Source: CATQHD01 sp965202675 (GTDB lineage Bacteria > Actinomycetota > Acidimicrobiia > Spongiisociales > Spongiisociaceae). Taken from it: a stretch of 64,000 nt of DNA. A program made the translations under genes and the position numbers. This document shows, piece after piece, positions 35,851 to 43,276 of the stretch. The notes beneath the pieces were generated by a model. That model saw nothing but the letters and a program-made list of their open reading frames with translations, ran no database searches and was not told the DNA's origin. Positions within the stretch are counted from its first letter, which is position 1; each line of letters starts with the position of its first letter. The stretch is from the NCBI GenBank assembly GCA_965202675.1, contig OZ241842.1:1426001-1490000 (forward strand). The letters are read 5' to 3'.

Positions 35851-36900
35851 ATGTCCACCACCACCGAGAACCCGGCGGCCGTAGCCGGGATTGATTCCCA
35901 CAAAGACACCCTGGCGGCCTGCGTGATCGACCAGACGGGACGGCCCGTCGAGCACCAGACCTTCCCCAACACCCCCCAAGGGCACCGCAAAGCCATCGCC
36001 TGGCTCCAACGCCGCAACATCGCCCGGGTCGGGATCGAGGGATCCGGAAGCTACGGACGGCCCCTGGCGCTGCGGCTCGCCGCCGAGGGCGTCGACACGG
36101 TCGAGGTCCCGCCCCAGATGACCGCCCAAGCCCGCCGCCGGCAGCGCACCCGCCAAAAAACCGACCGCCTCGACGCGCTGGCCATCGCCCGCGTCGCCGC
36201 CCGCGAGGACGACCTCCCGGCGCCTCGCTGCGATGAAACAACCGACGACCTGCGGTCTTTGGTGTTCTACCGCCGGGAGTTGGTCGAAGCCCGCACCGCT
36301 CAGATCAACCGCCTCCACGCCGATCTGATCCAGCTCCGGCCTGGATACCACAAACAACTGGGCGCCGAAGGCCTGGCCACGCCCAAGGCTCTCAACCGGG
36401 TCAGCCGGCAGATCGCCAAATGCCCGACCACCCGAGCCCAGGTAGCTAAATCCCGGATCAAGAACATACGGCAGCTGCTGCGCCAAGTGAGCGACCTCGA
36501 CGCCCAGATCGCCTGCCTCATGGACGCGATCGACACTCCCCTGACCGATATCCACGGCATCGGGACCCTCACCGCCGCGGAGATCATCGCCGAGGCGGGC
36601 GAACCCGGCCGATACCCCACCAAGGCCAAATTCGCCATGGCCAACGGAACCGCCCCCATCGAGGCGTCCTCAGGACGGGTCGTGCGGCATCGGCTCAACC
36701 GAGGCGGCAACCGCCGCATCAACCGGGCGCTCTACTACGCGGCCCTGTCCCAGATCGCCCGGCCCGGCACCGAAGGACGATGCTTCTACGAACGGCTCCT
36801 CAAACAAGGCAAAACCAAACGAGAAGCCCTCCGCATCCTAAAAACGGCGCATCTCCGACCGGGTCTGGACCCACCTCCAAACCACCAACATTTGACATAG
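35851..36900 (+). CDS. IS110-family transposase
   Basis: The 349 aa enzyme is the RNA-guided recombinase of an IS110 element. The N-terminal DEDD RuvC-like domain shows AGIDSHKDTLAACVIDQTG, VGIEGSGSYGRPL and the DRLDALAIARVAARED region. A coiled-coil linker (KSRIKNIRQLLRQVSDLDAQI) joins the C-terminal Tnp domain with IHGIGTLTAAEIIAEAGE and the catalytic Ser region APIEASSGRVVRHRLNRGG. The ATG at 35851 follows AAAGGATA. Length is normal for the family and no frameshift is seen, so it is probably active and may act in trans on copy 1. Confidence 0.95.
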   Translation: MSTTTENPAAVAGIDSHKDTLAACVIDQTGRPVEHQTFPNTPQGHRKAIAWLQRRNIARVGIEGSGSYGRPLALRLAAEGVDTVEVPPQMTAQARRRQRTRQKTDRLDALAIARVAAREDDLPAPRCDETTDDLRSLVFYRRELVEARTAQINRLHADLIQLRPGYHKQLGAEGLATPKALNRVSRQIAKCPTTRAQVAKSRIKNIRQLLRQVSDLDAQIACLMDAIDTPLTDIHGIGTLTAAEIIAEAGEPGRYPTKAKFAMANGTAPIEASSGRVVRHRLNRGGNRRINRALYYAALSQIARPGTEGRCFYERLLKQGKTKREALRILKTAHLRPGLDPPPNHQHLT

Positions 36901-36909
36901 GAGCTCACC

Positions 36910-37088
36910 TGTTTTCCGGACGCGTCCGGTCAGTACCCGGAGGGTCGCGTTCGGAGGATGATCCCTGTCTCGGTCTGCGCCGGCTGCGGACCGGAGGTGC
37001 TTGCGGCTCTTCCATTAGTACAGCATCGGTGCGACATAGTCAATACCCTTGTCGGGGATCCGGCGGGATTTTTTTGTCATTCCGTGAT
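36910..37088 (-). ncRNA. Type A element A7, promoter-proximal part
   Basis: From the right border AATCACGGAATGACAAAAAAA (directly abutting the VOC gene stop) it reads leftward through the promoter at 37015-37043, GCACCTCCGGTC...GACCGAGACAGGGATCAT and CCGGACGCG to the IS110 right end. The central loop CCGCAGCCGGCGCA differs from other copies. Confidence 0.5.
37015..37043 (-). promoter_or_regulatory. Promoter of element A7
   Basis: The -35 is TTGACT (37038-37043) and the -10 is TACTAA (37015-37020), with a 17 nt spacer. Confidence 0.55.
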
Positions 37089-37089
37089 T

Positions 37090-37962
37090 TTACTGTACGA
37101 ACCAGATCGGGGCGCCCGTCACGGCTTCGTCGATTTCGATCGCGCCCCTGTCGTCTCGGAACCGAACCCCGTTGCTGCGCAGCGCCGCGGCGGAGCGGGC
37201 CGGGTCGGCCGAGCGCAAAACCAACCGGAAGGGCCCCGGCCCCATGCGTTCCAGCTCGGCGTGGTCGCGGGTACCGGAGGCCGGCTGGAAGATATCCAAC
37301 TCGAATCTGCCCAGCCGGCACCTCCAGCGCCGGACCTCCGAGCGCGGGTCGTTGGCGGTCCAGCGCCCGCCGCCCAGACCGAGGCCCTGCTCGTAGATGC
37401 GCACCGCTTCCTCCGCATCCGCCGCCATCAGGCGGATGCCCGCCACCCCCGCCGTCCGGTTCTCGTGCCGCAGGAACCCGTCGGGGCCGCCCGCCCCGGC
37501 CGGCAGGCCGCCCCCCTCGCTGATCCATTCGATGAGGTAGGGCCACGGCTTGCGCCACGGGGAGCCGCCCGGCACCGCCAGCCGCCACTCCACCAACCCG
37601 CCGTCGGGCCGTTCCCTGCTCATACGGAAGGGGCCGACGGTGTCGACGCCCAGCGCCCCGAGCCGGGCGGCCTCCTCCTCCAAGCCCGACCCGGCCAATA
37701 CGTAACCGAACAGACCCGAACCCAGGACGGCCAGGAAATCCACGAGTTCGGCCCCGAACCGACCGGCGCCCCGCGCCTGTTCGGGGTCCTCCACGGCGAG
37801 CAGCTCCAGGTAATCGGGGCCGAAGGGGACGATGGCGTTGCGGGTGCCGAGCGAAGGATGCCTGCCGCCCTCCTCCACCCGGAAGCCGAGCCGCCGGAAG
37901 GACTCCATCCCCTCCTCAAGGTCGGTCACCGCGATCACCGCATGGTCAAACCGTTCGATCAT
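37090..37962 (-). CDS. VOC superfamily (glyoxalase-like) protein
   Basis: The 290 aa protein contains two paired beta-alpha-beta modules of the vicinal-oxygen-chelate fold. The first has IERFDHAVIAVTDLEEGMESFRRLGF in shorter form (FDHAVIAVTDLEEG) with a possible metal His at residue 7. The second has VAGIRLMAADAEEAVRIYEQ. It resembles the glyoxalase-3-like group that includes lyases and isomerases acting on small metabolites; no substrate is evident. The stop codon abuts a type A element. A putative ribosome site GGAGGGATG precedes ATG 37962. Confidence 0.82.
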   Translation of the reverse strand: MIERFDHAVIAVTDLEEGMESFRRLGFRVEEGGRHPSLGTRNAIVPFGPDYLELLAVEDPEQARGAGRFGAELVDFLAVLGSGLFGYVLAGSGLEEEAARLGALGVDTVGPFRMSRERPDGGLVEWRLAVPGGSPWRKPWPYLIEWISEGGGLPAGAGGPDGFLRHENRTAGVAGIRLMAADAEEAVRIYEQGLGLGGGRWTANDPRSEVRRWRCRLGRFELDIFQPASGTRDHAELERMGPGPFRLVLRSADPARSAAALRSNGVRFRDDRGAIEIDEAVTGAPIWFVQ

Positions 37963-38168
37963 CCATCCCTCCTCTGCTTACCCGGCGGAGGCCGGACCGC
38001 CTGCCGCCCACTACCCTAATTATGCGGCTTGACGGGCCGCCTTTCGGATCGGGGCGGGCCGCCCGGGCGAACCCGGCCCGTCCTTGTCCATCCGCCGCGG
38101 GGCGTGAATGATCAGGGCTGACGCCCCGGCTGCTGTAAGGTGCAGGTTGAGGAAACAGGAAGGCCGGC

Positions 38169-38891
38169 ATGCCGGTATCCGCAGTTGCGCCGCCCAAACC
38201 GTTGCTGCCGCCTCCCCGGAATGACATGCGGTTCGAAGCGCCCCTCTATACGAAGGCGGAGGCTGCGAAGCTCGTGCGCGTATCGGCGCGCACCTTCAAC
38301 GAGTGGGGCAGGCGCGGGTTGGTTACGGTCTTGGAGGAAGACGAAGGTTTCTCGGTTCCGTTCGCCGGGATGGCGGAGGCGGCGATGGTGGCCGCCCTGC
38401 GGCGGTTGCCGCCCGAACGGAGGATCAGCCTGCAGGCGCTGCGGCGGATGGTGGGCGCGCTGAGGCGGGAGCACCCCGATATCTCGCCCCACTGGCTGAT
38501 CAGCGAACGCTTCTACCTGGCGGGTTCCGACCTGCTGGTGGAAGTGTCGAAGGAACCGAGCAAGATCTTGGATCTGATCAAGCCGCCGAGCATGCAGGGA
38601 ATACTCACAGAAGCGGTGAGGAACGACCTGGAACCCCTGCGGCTCGGCTTCTGCGGCGGCGGTTATGCGGATGCGGTGCATCCTCCCGCCTACAAACCGG
38701 ATACCGGGGTGGTCATCGACATCCACCGGGGGTCGGCCCGCCCCGTATTCCGAAGGCAGGGCGTCCTGGTAGAAATCGTCATCGGCGGTTACGCCGCCGG
38801 GCATGAAATAGAAGACCTCTCCCGTGAGTACGGAATACCCCCGCCGCATATTGAGGATGTGCTGCGCGTTGCCCTCCGCAAGGCTTCCTGA
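38169..38891 (+). CDS. DUF433-type antitoxin with HTH domain
   Basis: The 240 aa protein has an N-terminal MerR-like helix-turn-helix (YTKAEAAKLVRVSARTFNEW, then GRRGLVTVLEEDEG). A middle region contains LQALRRMVGALRREHPDISPH. The C-terminal part resembles DUF433 (FRRQGVLVEIVIGGYAAGHE, then IEDLSREYGIPPPHIEDVL). DUF433 proteins are typical antitoxins of PIN-like toxins. The toxin gene overlaps its 3' end by about 35 nt, a normal antitoxin-first arrangement, and it may autoregulate the operon. Two earlier in-frame Met codons are possible; ATG 38169 follows GAAGGCCGGC. Confidence 0.75.
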   Translation: MPVSAVAPPKPLLPPPRNDMRFEAPLYTKAEAAKLVRVSARTFNEWGRRGLVTVLEEDEGFSVPFAGMAEAAMVAALRRLPPERRISLQALRRMVGALRREHPDISPHWLISERFYLAGSDLLVEVSKEPSKILDLIKPPSMQGILTEAVRNDLEPLRLGFCGGGYADAVHPPAYKPDTGVVIDIHRGSARPVFRRQGVLVEIVIGGYAAGHEIEDLSREYGIPPPHIEDVLRVALRKAS

Positions 38892-39324
38892 ACCGCCGGA
38901 CCGCCTCGTTGTATGGACCGATGCCAACCTGGGAGCGTACGAAGTGCCCCGGCTTCTTCGCTCTGCCGGGCTGCATATCAAAACACACGAGGAAATCTAC
39001 CCGCAACACGGGAGAAACCCGCCTTCCGATGTGGGATGGATAGAAATGACTGGCCGGGAAAAGTGGGCGGCTTTCACCGGAGACAAGAGTATCGCCGCCT
39101 ACCGCAACTTCGAACAACGTGAGGCGATGCAACAGTATAACGCGAGGGTGTTCTACATCACCATCGCCGAGGCCGCCGCGGACCAGAAGGCGGGCCGGTT
39201 TCTGAACAATCCGGAAAGGATCGCCCAAGCCTGCTCGGAACCTCCTCCGGGGCGCCGGCGGGTAGAACCCGGCCGAGTTGTGCGGGTGCTGCAGGCGGGG
39301 TCTCGGCAAGCCTGCTCGTCATGA
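38857..39324 (+). CDS. VapC45-like PIN-like domain toxin
   Basis: The 155 aa product (start uncertain; 38824 is also open) has DRLVVWTDANLGAYEVPRLL, HTHEE-like HIKTHEEIYPQHG, DVGWIEMTGREKWAAFTGDK and NFEQREAMQQYNARVFYI. The order of acidic residues (TDANLG, DVGWI, TGDKSI) matches PIN-like ribonuclease toxins that pair with DUF433 antitoxins. A low-complexity tail follows residue 135. The gene overlaps the antitoxin and ends inside the convergent oxidoreductase gene by 6 nt. Ribonuclease activity is inferred, not shown. Confidence 0.7.
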   Translation: MCCALPSARLPEPPDRLVVWTDANLGAYEVPRLLRSAGLHIKTHEEIYPQHGRNPPSDVGWIEMTGREKWAAFTGDKSIAAYRNFEQREAMQQYNARVFYITIAEAAADQKAGRFLNNPERIAQACSEPPPGRRRVEPGRVVRVLQAGSRQACSS

Positions 39325-40329
39325 TCGGCCGGTCAGCAAGGGGAGCACTTCTTCGGTCACCCGCCGGAATTGGGCGGGCTCGTCGCGGGCGGCGAGGCGC
39401 AGGGTTACGGCGGTGGCGCCCGCCTCCTCGAAACGGCGCAGCTCGGCGGCGCACTGCTCGGGACCGCCCACCGCCGCCCAGCGCTCCAGGAACTCGCGGC
39501 TGTATTCCGTTTCGTAGTATTCGGCCAGGTAGGAGGACACTTCTTCCATGCCCTGCTCCCGGTCCTCGGCGACGTGGATGTTGTGGTAGAGGCAAGCCTC
39601 GAAGCCGTCTTCGAGAGGACGGCCCTCCTCGGCGGCATAGCAGCGGATGCGGGCCAGGTCGTCGGCGAAGCTCTCCGGCGTGCGGGCGGTGGTCATCCAG
39701 CCGTCGCCCAGCCGGGCGGCCCGCCGCAGGGCCCGCTCCGACAGCTTCGGGAAGGCCGGGTTGGAATGGGCGGTTATCCAGATGGGCGGGGGCCGCACCG
39801 GGCGGGGCAGCACGGTCACGTTCTCGAAGCGGTTGTATTCGCCCTCGTAGGAGGCGTTCTCCGTCTCGGACACCAGGCGGAGCACCTCGACGGCTTCTTC
39901 CATCCGCCGGCTCCGGGTGGCGGGATCGACTCCGAAAGCGGCGAACTCCTCCTCGAACCGTCCGCCGCCCGGCCCCCGCTGCCCCTGGCAGGCTACGAAG
40001 ATCCCCCGGCCCCCGCTGAGATGATCGAAGCTGAGCCATTGGTAGGCCAGCAGCAGCGCATCGCGCAGGGGGGTGCTGGCCATGCATCCCACCCCCAGCC
40101 GCACCCGCTCGGTGCGGGACGCCAGCGCCCCGAGCACCACCAGGGCGTCCAACCTGGGCTTGGCGAATATGGAATCGCCCACCCAGACCGAATCCCACAC
40201 CTCGGCGGCGTCGGCCATGGCGGCCAGGTCCAGCATCTCCTCCGCCGTGGACATACCCAGCAGCACGCTGCGGTTGGACAGCGCGAGGCCGTACCCGGCC
40301 CTTCCCGTGTTGGTGTTCGGTCCGTCCAT
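39319..40329 (-). CDS. LLM class F420-dependent oxidoreductase-like protein
   Basis: The 336 aa protein belongs to the luciferase-like monooxygenase family, whose actinobacterial members usually use coenzyme F420. The TIM-barrel markers are DSVWVGDSIFAKPRLDALV, RTERVRLGVGCMAST, LSGGRGIFVACQGQRGPG, PPIWITAHSNPAF and RRAARLGDGWMTT. ATG 40329 (MDGPNTNTG) is preferred because GGAGGG lies 9 nt upstream; a longer start at 40386 has no such site. The substrate is unknown. Confidence 0.85.
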   Translation of the reverse strand: MDGPNTNTGRAGYGLALSNRSVLLGMSTAEEMLDLAAMADAAEVWDSVWVGDSIFAKPRLDALVVLGALASRTERVRLGVGCMASTPLRDALLLAYQWLSFDHLSGGRGIFVACQGQRGPGGGRFEEEFAAFGVDPATRSRRMEEAVEVLRLVSETENASYEGEYNRFENVTVLPRPVRPPPIWITAHSNPAFPKLSERALRRAARLGDGWMTTARTPESFADDLARIRCYAAEEGRPLEDGFEACLYHNIHVAEDREQGMEEVSSYLAEYYETEYSREFLERWAAVGGPEQCAAELRRFEEAGATAVTLRLAARDEPAQFRRVTEEVLPLLTGRS

Positions 40330-40429
40330 GGCTCCGGCCCTCCTGCCGCTGCTCCGCCGTCCGCCCCCGGCCGCGGGCCGGCTCACCGGCGAAATCTGAA
40401 TCCTAATTTCCCCCGGGCCCGCCGAGATG

Positions 40430-40500
40430 TGTCACACCCCCTTTGTAACATGTTGGACAGCAAAACATCGCAGCCGCTTCCGGACTGTTGCGATCATAGT
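40430..40500 (+). ncRNA. Type D hairpin element, copy D1
   Basis: After TGTCACACCCCC and CAAAACATC, a stem ATCGCAGC (40467-40474) pairs with GTTGCGAT (40487-40494), including one G-T pair, and is followed by CAT. Some 240-320 nt downstream are two GAACGCGAAAA motifs (near 40750 and 40822) and a CCCGGCGAAGCCGGG hairpin. A sigma70 promoter like that of types A-C is not clear. The rest of the gap 40330-40941 shows no gene. Confidence 0.4.
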
Positions 40501-40941
40501 TTGGACTGCTTTGCCCAGGGGCGCACCGCCGATCAGGCGGAAGGGGCTCCAAGGGCCGGGCGGTCGATTGCGGGGCCCCGCAGTCCGACGCCGAAGAGGA
40601 TCGAAACGATCCCGGGCAAGCGGCCGGGGCGTCGAACCCAATAGCTGCGCCGAGGCGGATCGGGCGCGGAGGCTCCAACACGCCCCCCTTCCCGAAAACG
40701 ATGGCCGGCGGCGGCGGGGGCGGGGCCCGGCGAAGCCGGGGAGGGCGGCGGAGAACGCGAAAATCGGAGCGGGGCGGCGAGCTCCGCTTTGACGATCCGC
40801 CCTGTATCGGGGGCGTGGACCGAGAACGCGAAAACGGAACCGGGAGGGGGCGGGTGTGAACGGGGCCGGGGGCGGCGGGGGCTGCTGTGTGCTTCGTCGG
40901 TTCGAGCCGCTCCGGGCGGCCCGGCGCGTGGAAAGCGGGGG

Positions 40942-42420
40942 TCAGGAGTTGGTGAAGGCCGCTATGTGTTCGGCCAGCCGGCCGGCGGTAACGGTGCGGG
41001 TGCGCTGCAGGTCCGCCGCCGCCCGTCCGTGCCAGTAGGCGGCGGAGCGGGCGGCCGCCGGAGCGTCCAGGCCGGCGGCCCAGAAGGCTCCGATCATCCC
41101 CGCCAGTACGTCCCCGGTTCCGATGGTGGCCAGCTCCGGACCGCCCGACGCCACCGCCCACCGCTCCGCGGGCGGCCCCATCACGAAGGTGGGGGCGCCC
41201 TTCAGCAGCACGGTTATCCCCAGGCCGTGCGCCAGGCGGCGCGCTTCCCGATACGACGGGGCCCGTCCGGTCAGGCGGGTGAACTCGGCGGCGTGGGGGG
41301 TTATGACCGTCCCGCCGGCCGGCCTGCGCAGGCTCTCCGGCCGGCCGGCCAGGGCGTTCAACCCGTCGGCGTCCACCAGCAGCGGTCCATCCCGTCCGGC
41401 CAGCACCTCCCGCACGAAGGCGCCCGCCCCCGGCCCGGCGCCCATCCCCATCCCCAGCACCACCGCGTCGAAGCGCCCCGCCAGTTCCAGCACCTCGGCG
41501 GCGTCCTCCGGTCCGAACACATCGGGCTGCCCGGACGGGGAAGATCCGGACCGGCCCCTCCCCACGGCTCTGGTCATGATCTCCGGCGCCCGCACCCTTT
41601 CCTCCACCGAGGGCGGGCAGGCGATCATCACCGCCCCCGCCCCGGCCCGCAGCGCCGCCCGCGCCGCCAGGGTCACGGCCCCGTCGATTCCGGCCGAACC
41701 CCCCGCTACCAGCACCGACCCCGCCGACCACTTGTGGGAGATGCGCCGCCGGACGGGAATCGGGGCGTCCTCCTCCCCGCACAGCCAGAACTCCGGCGCC
41801 GTTTCGGGCAGGCCGATGTCGGCCACCGTCACCCGCCCGCACAGGTCCGGCCCCTCTCCGATGAGGTGCCCCACCCGCAGGCCCCCGAAGGCAACGGCGG
41901 CGTCGGCGGCCAACACGCCCGGAACGGCCAGGCCGGAGGCGGCGTCCAAGCCGGACGGAACGTCCACCGCCAGCACCTTCGCCGCCCCTGCGGGCCCGGC
42001 CGCCGCCGCCCAGGCAGACAGGCCGGGCATCCTCCCCCCGGCCCGGAACCCGCCCCCGAACAGGGCATCGATCACCAGATCGCACCCGCCCTCCGGCTTC
42101 TCGCTCCAGGCCCGCACCGAGGCGCCCGCCCGCAAGGCCGCCTCCCTGGCCCATACCGCCGCCGCGGTCCTGGGTTCGGCCAGCGCATACACGTCCACCA
42201 TCGCCCCCCGTCCGGCCAGATACCGGGCCGTCGCATAGCCGTCGCCGCCGTTGTTGCCCGGACCGGCCAGCACCGCCGCCCGCCGGCCGTAGCCCGCCGC
42301 GCCCAGACGCACCGCCTCCAACGCCACCGCCATCCCGGCCCGGTCCAGCAAGGTGATCTCGCTGTCGGCGGCCATGGCGTCCTGGCGGCGCGACTGCTCG
42401 GGAGTGAGCACCGGCCGCAT
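40942..42420 (-). CDS. nnr: Bifunctional NAD(P)HX epimerase/dehydratase
   Basis: This repair enzyme rescues hydrated NADH and NADPH. The 492 aa protein fuses an N-terminal epimerase (NnrE; LAGPGNNGGDGYATARYLAG, VIDALFGGGFR, VDVPSGLDA) with a C-terminal ADP/ATP-dependent dehydratase (NnrD; SVLVAGGSAGIDGA, PLLVDADGLNALAG, TVITPHAAEFTRLTG and ATIGTGDVLAGMIGAFWA). In actinobacteria nnr often follows acpS in the glmS-acpS-nnr row. Here it lies 9.3 kb from acpS, separated by surface-protein, CoA-transferase and aminotransferase genes. Confidence 0.93.
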   Translation of the reverse strand: MRPVLTPEQSRRQDAMAADSEITLLDRAGMAVALEAVRLGAAGYGRRAAVLAGPGNNGGDGYATARYLAGRGAMVDVYALAEPRTAAAVWAREAALRAGASVRAWSEKPEGGCDLVIDALFGGGFRAGGRMPGLSAWAAAAGPAGAAKVLAVDVPSGLDAASGLAVPGVLAADAAVAFGGLRVGHLIGEGPDLCGRVTVADIGLPETAPEFWLCGEEDAPIPVRRRISHKWSAGSVLVAGGSAGIDGAVTLAARAALRAGAGAVMIACPPSVEERVRAPEIMTRAVGRGRSGSSPSGQPDVFGPEDAAEVLELAGRFDAVVLGMGMGAGPGAGAFVREVLAGRDGPLLVDADGLNALAGRPESLRRPAGGTVITPHAAEFTRLTGRAPSYREARRLAHGLGITVLLKGAPTFVMGPPAERWAVASGGPELATIGTGDVLAGMIGAFWAAGLDAPAAARSAAYWHGRAAADLQRTRTVTAGRLAEHIAAFTNS

Positions 42421-42499
42421 CGATCACCCCTCCCCCGTCGGCTTCCATTCCAGCCCGCCAAGCCTAGCCGGACGGCCGCACCGCCCGCCGGACGCGGTA

Positions 42500-42570
42500 C
42501 CTGTCACACCCCCCCCCCGATACGATTATGAGGACAAACACCGCAGCGGATCCGGATGCTGCGGTCATAA
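42500..42570 (+). ncRNA. Type D hairpin element, copy D2
   Basis: TGTCACACC plus a C-run is followed by GATACGATTATG and ACAAACACC. The stem ACCGCAGC (42540-42547) pairs perfectly with GCTGCGGT (42558-42565) around a GGATCCGGAT loop and ends in CAT. Downstream, CCCGGCGAAGCCGGG (near 42736-42750) and GAACGCGAAAAAC follow. Compared with D1, C-G replaces T-A at the second pair and A-T is kept at the sixth. Confidence 0.45.
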
Positions 42571-42752
42571 GAGAGGACGACCCGCCCAGAGGCAGCCTTC
42601 CGGCGCCGCCGGCCGGGACAGCAGAAGTCTCCAAGGGCGGGCGGCCGACCTGGCTGTGCTGAGACGGATCGGGCGCAGAGGGCCCAACACGCCCGGAATG
42701 TCCGAAAACGGTGGTAGGCGGCGGCGGGGGCGGGGCCCGGCGAAGCCGGGGC

Positions 42753-43111
42753 GGGCGGCGAAGAACGCGAAAAACGAGGCTCTCCGGCTCATCCGGGTGC
42801 ATCGACCCAACCCGGGCGGACCGCTCAGGCCCCTGCCCTGGTACGAACCCGCAGGCCGGGGGCCCATCCAGGTTGGAATCGCGGCGCTCTGCGGGCGGCG
42901 GCCTGCTTGCCGGTCGAGGAGCGGTGCAGGCAGAGGGCGCTGAGATGGCGGGCCGCCTGCCGGGCGCCTACCCGTACAGTTGCCGCCGGGTGCGTGTCTT
43001 CATGGGCGGCGAAGAACGCGAAAAACGGGGCTCTCCGGCTCATCCGGGTGCATCGGCCCAACCCGGGCGGGCCGCTCAGGCCCCTGCCCTGGTACGAATC
43101 CGCAGGCCGGG
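42753..43111 (+). repeat. Tandem duplication with 251 nt period containing GAACGCGAAAAAC
   Basis: About 108 nt starting GGGCGGCGAAGAACGCGAAAA at 42753 recurs at 43004 with few changes (GAGG to GGGG, CGACCC to CGGCCC). The intervening 143 nt and the region after 43111 diverge. The area 42571-43276 has no supported gene. The copies lie downstream of D2 and upstream of the surface-protein genes. Confidence 0.7.
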
Positions 43112-43276
43112 GCCGTGGGCCGACCCCGGTGCCTGCGGGCGCCGCCGGCCTGTTCCGAGGGAGTGCAGGCAGCTCGGAGGTTCCTGCCCGGGCCGCGTCG
43201 GGCCGCCGCCGCCCGGCAGGGCGCAAACGAAGGAGTCCACAATGGGTTCGCGGCGGGCGGGAGGGCCGCCGAGCCG

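Larger units (their letters stand above)
35603..36909 (+). mobile_element. IS110-family element, copy 2 (apparently intact)
   Basis: The 1307 nt element is bounded by CACC at 35599-35602 and 36906-36909. It has a 248 nt left non-coding region with bridge-RNA features and one uninterrupted transposase frame, and the right end is only 9 nt beyond the stop codon. TTGACA (36892-36897) overlaps the last codons and could serve as a -35 facing the left end once the element circularises. It is inserted at the same base of a type A element as copy 1. Confidence 0.88.

Noticed and set aside
37050..37085. T-run with GC stem at the type A border as an intrinsic terminator for the neighbouring gene
   Set aside because: A short stem GCCGG-GGAT-CCGGC exists in A3 but is not kept in A1, A2 or A5, and GGGA separates it from the T-run; support is too weak.
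42502..42530. Sigma70 promoter for element D2 (TGTCAC plus GATTAT or TACGAT)
   Set aside because: Neither spacing nor hexamers match the fixed 17 nt layout of types A-C, and D1 does not offer the same boxes.
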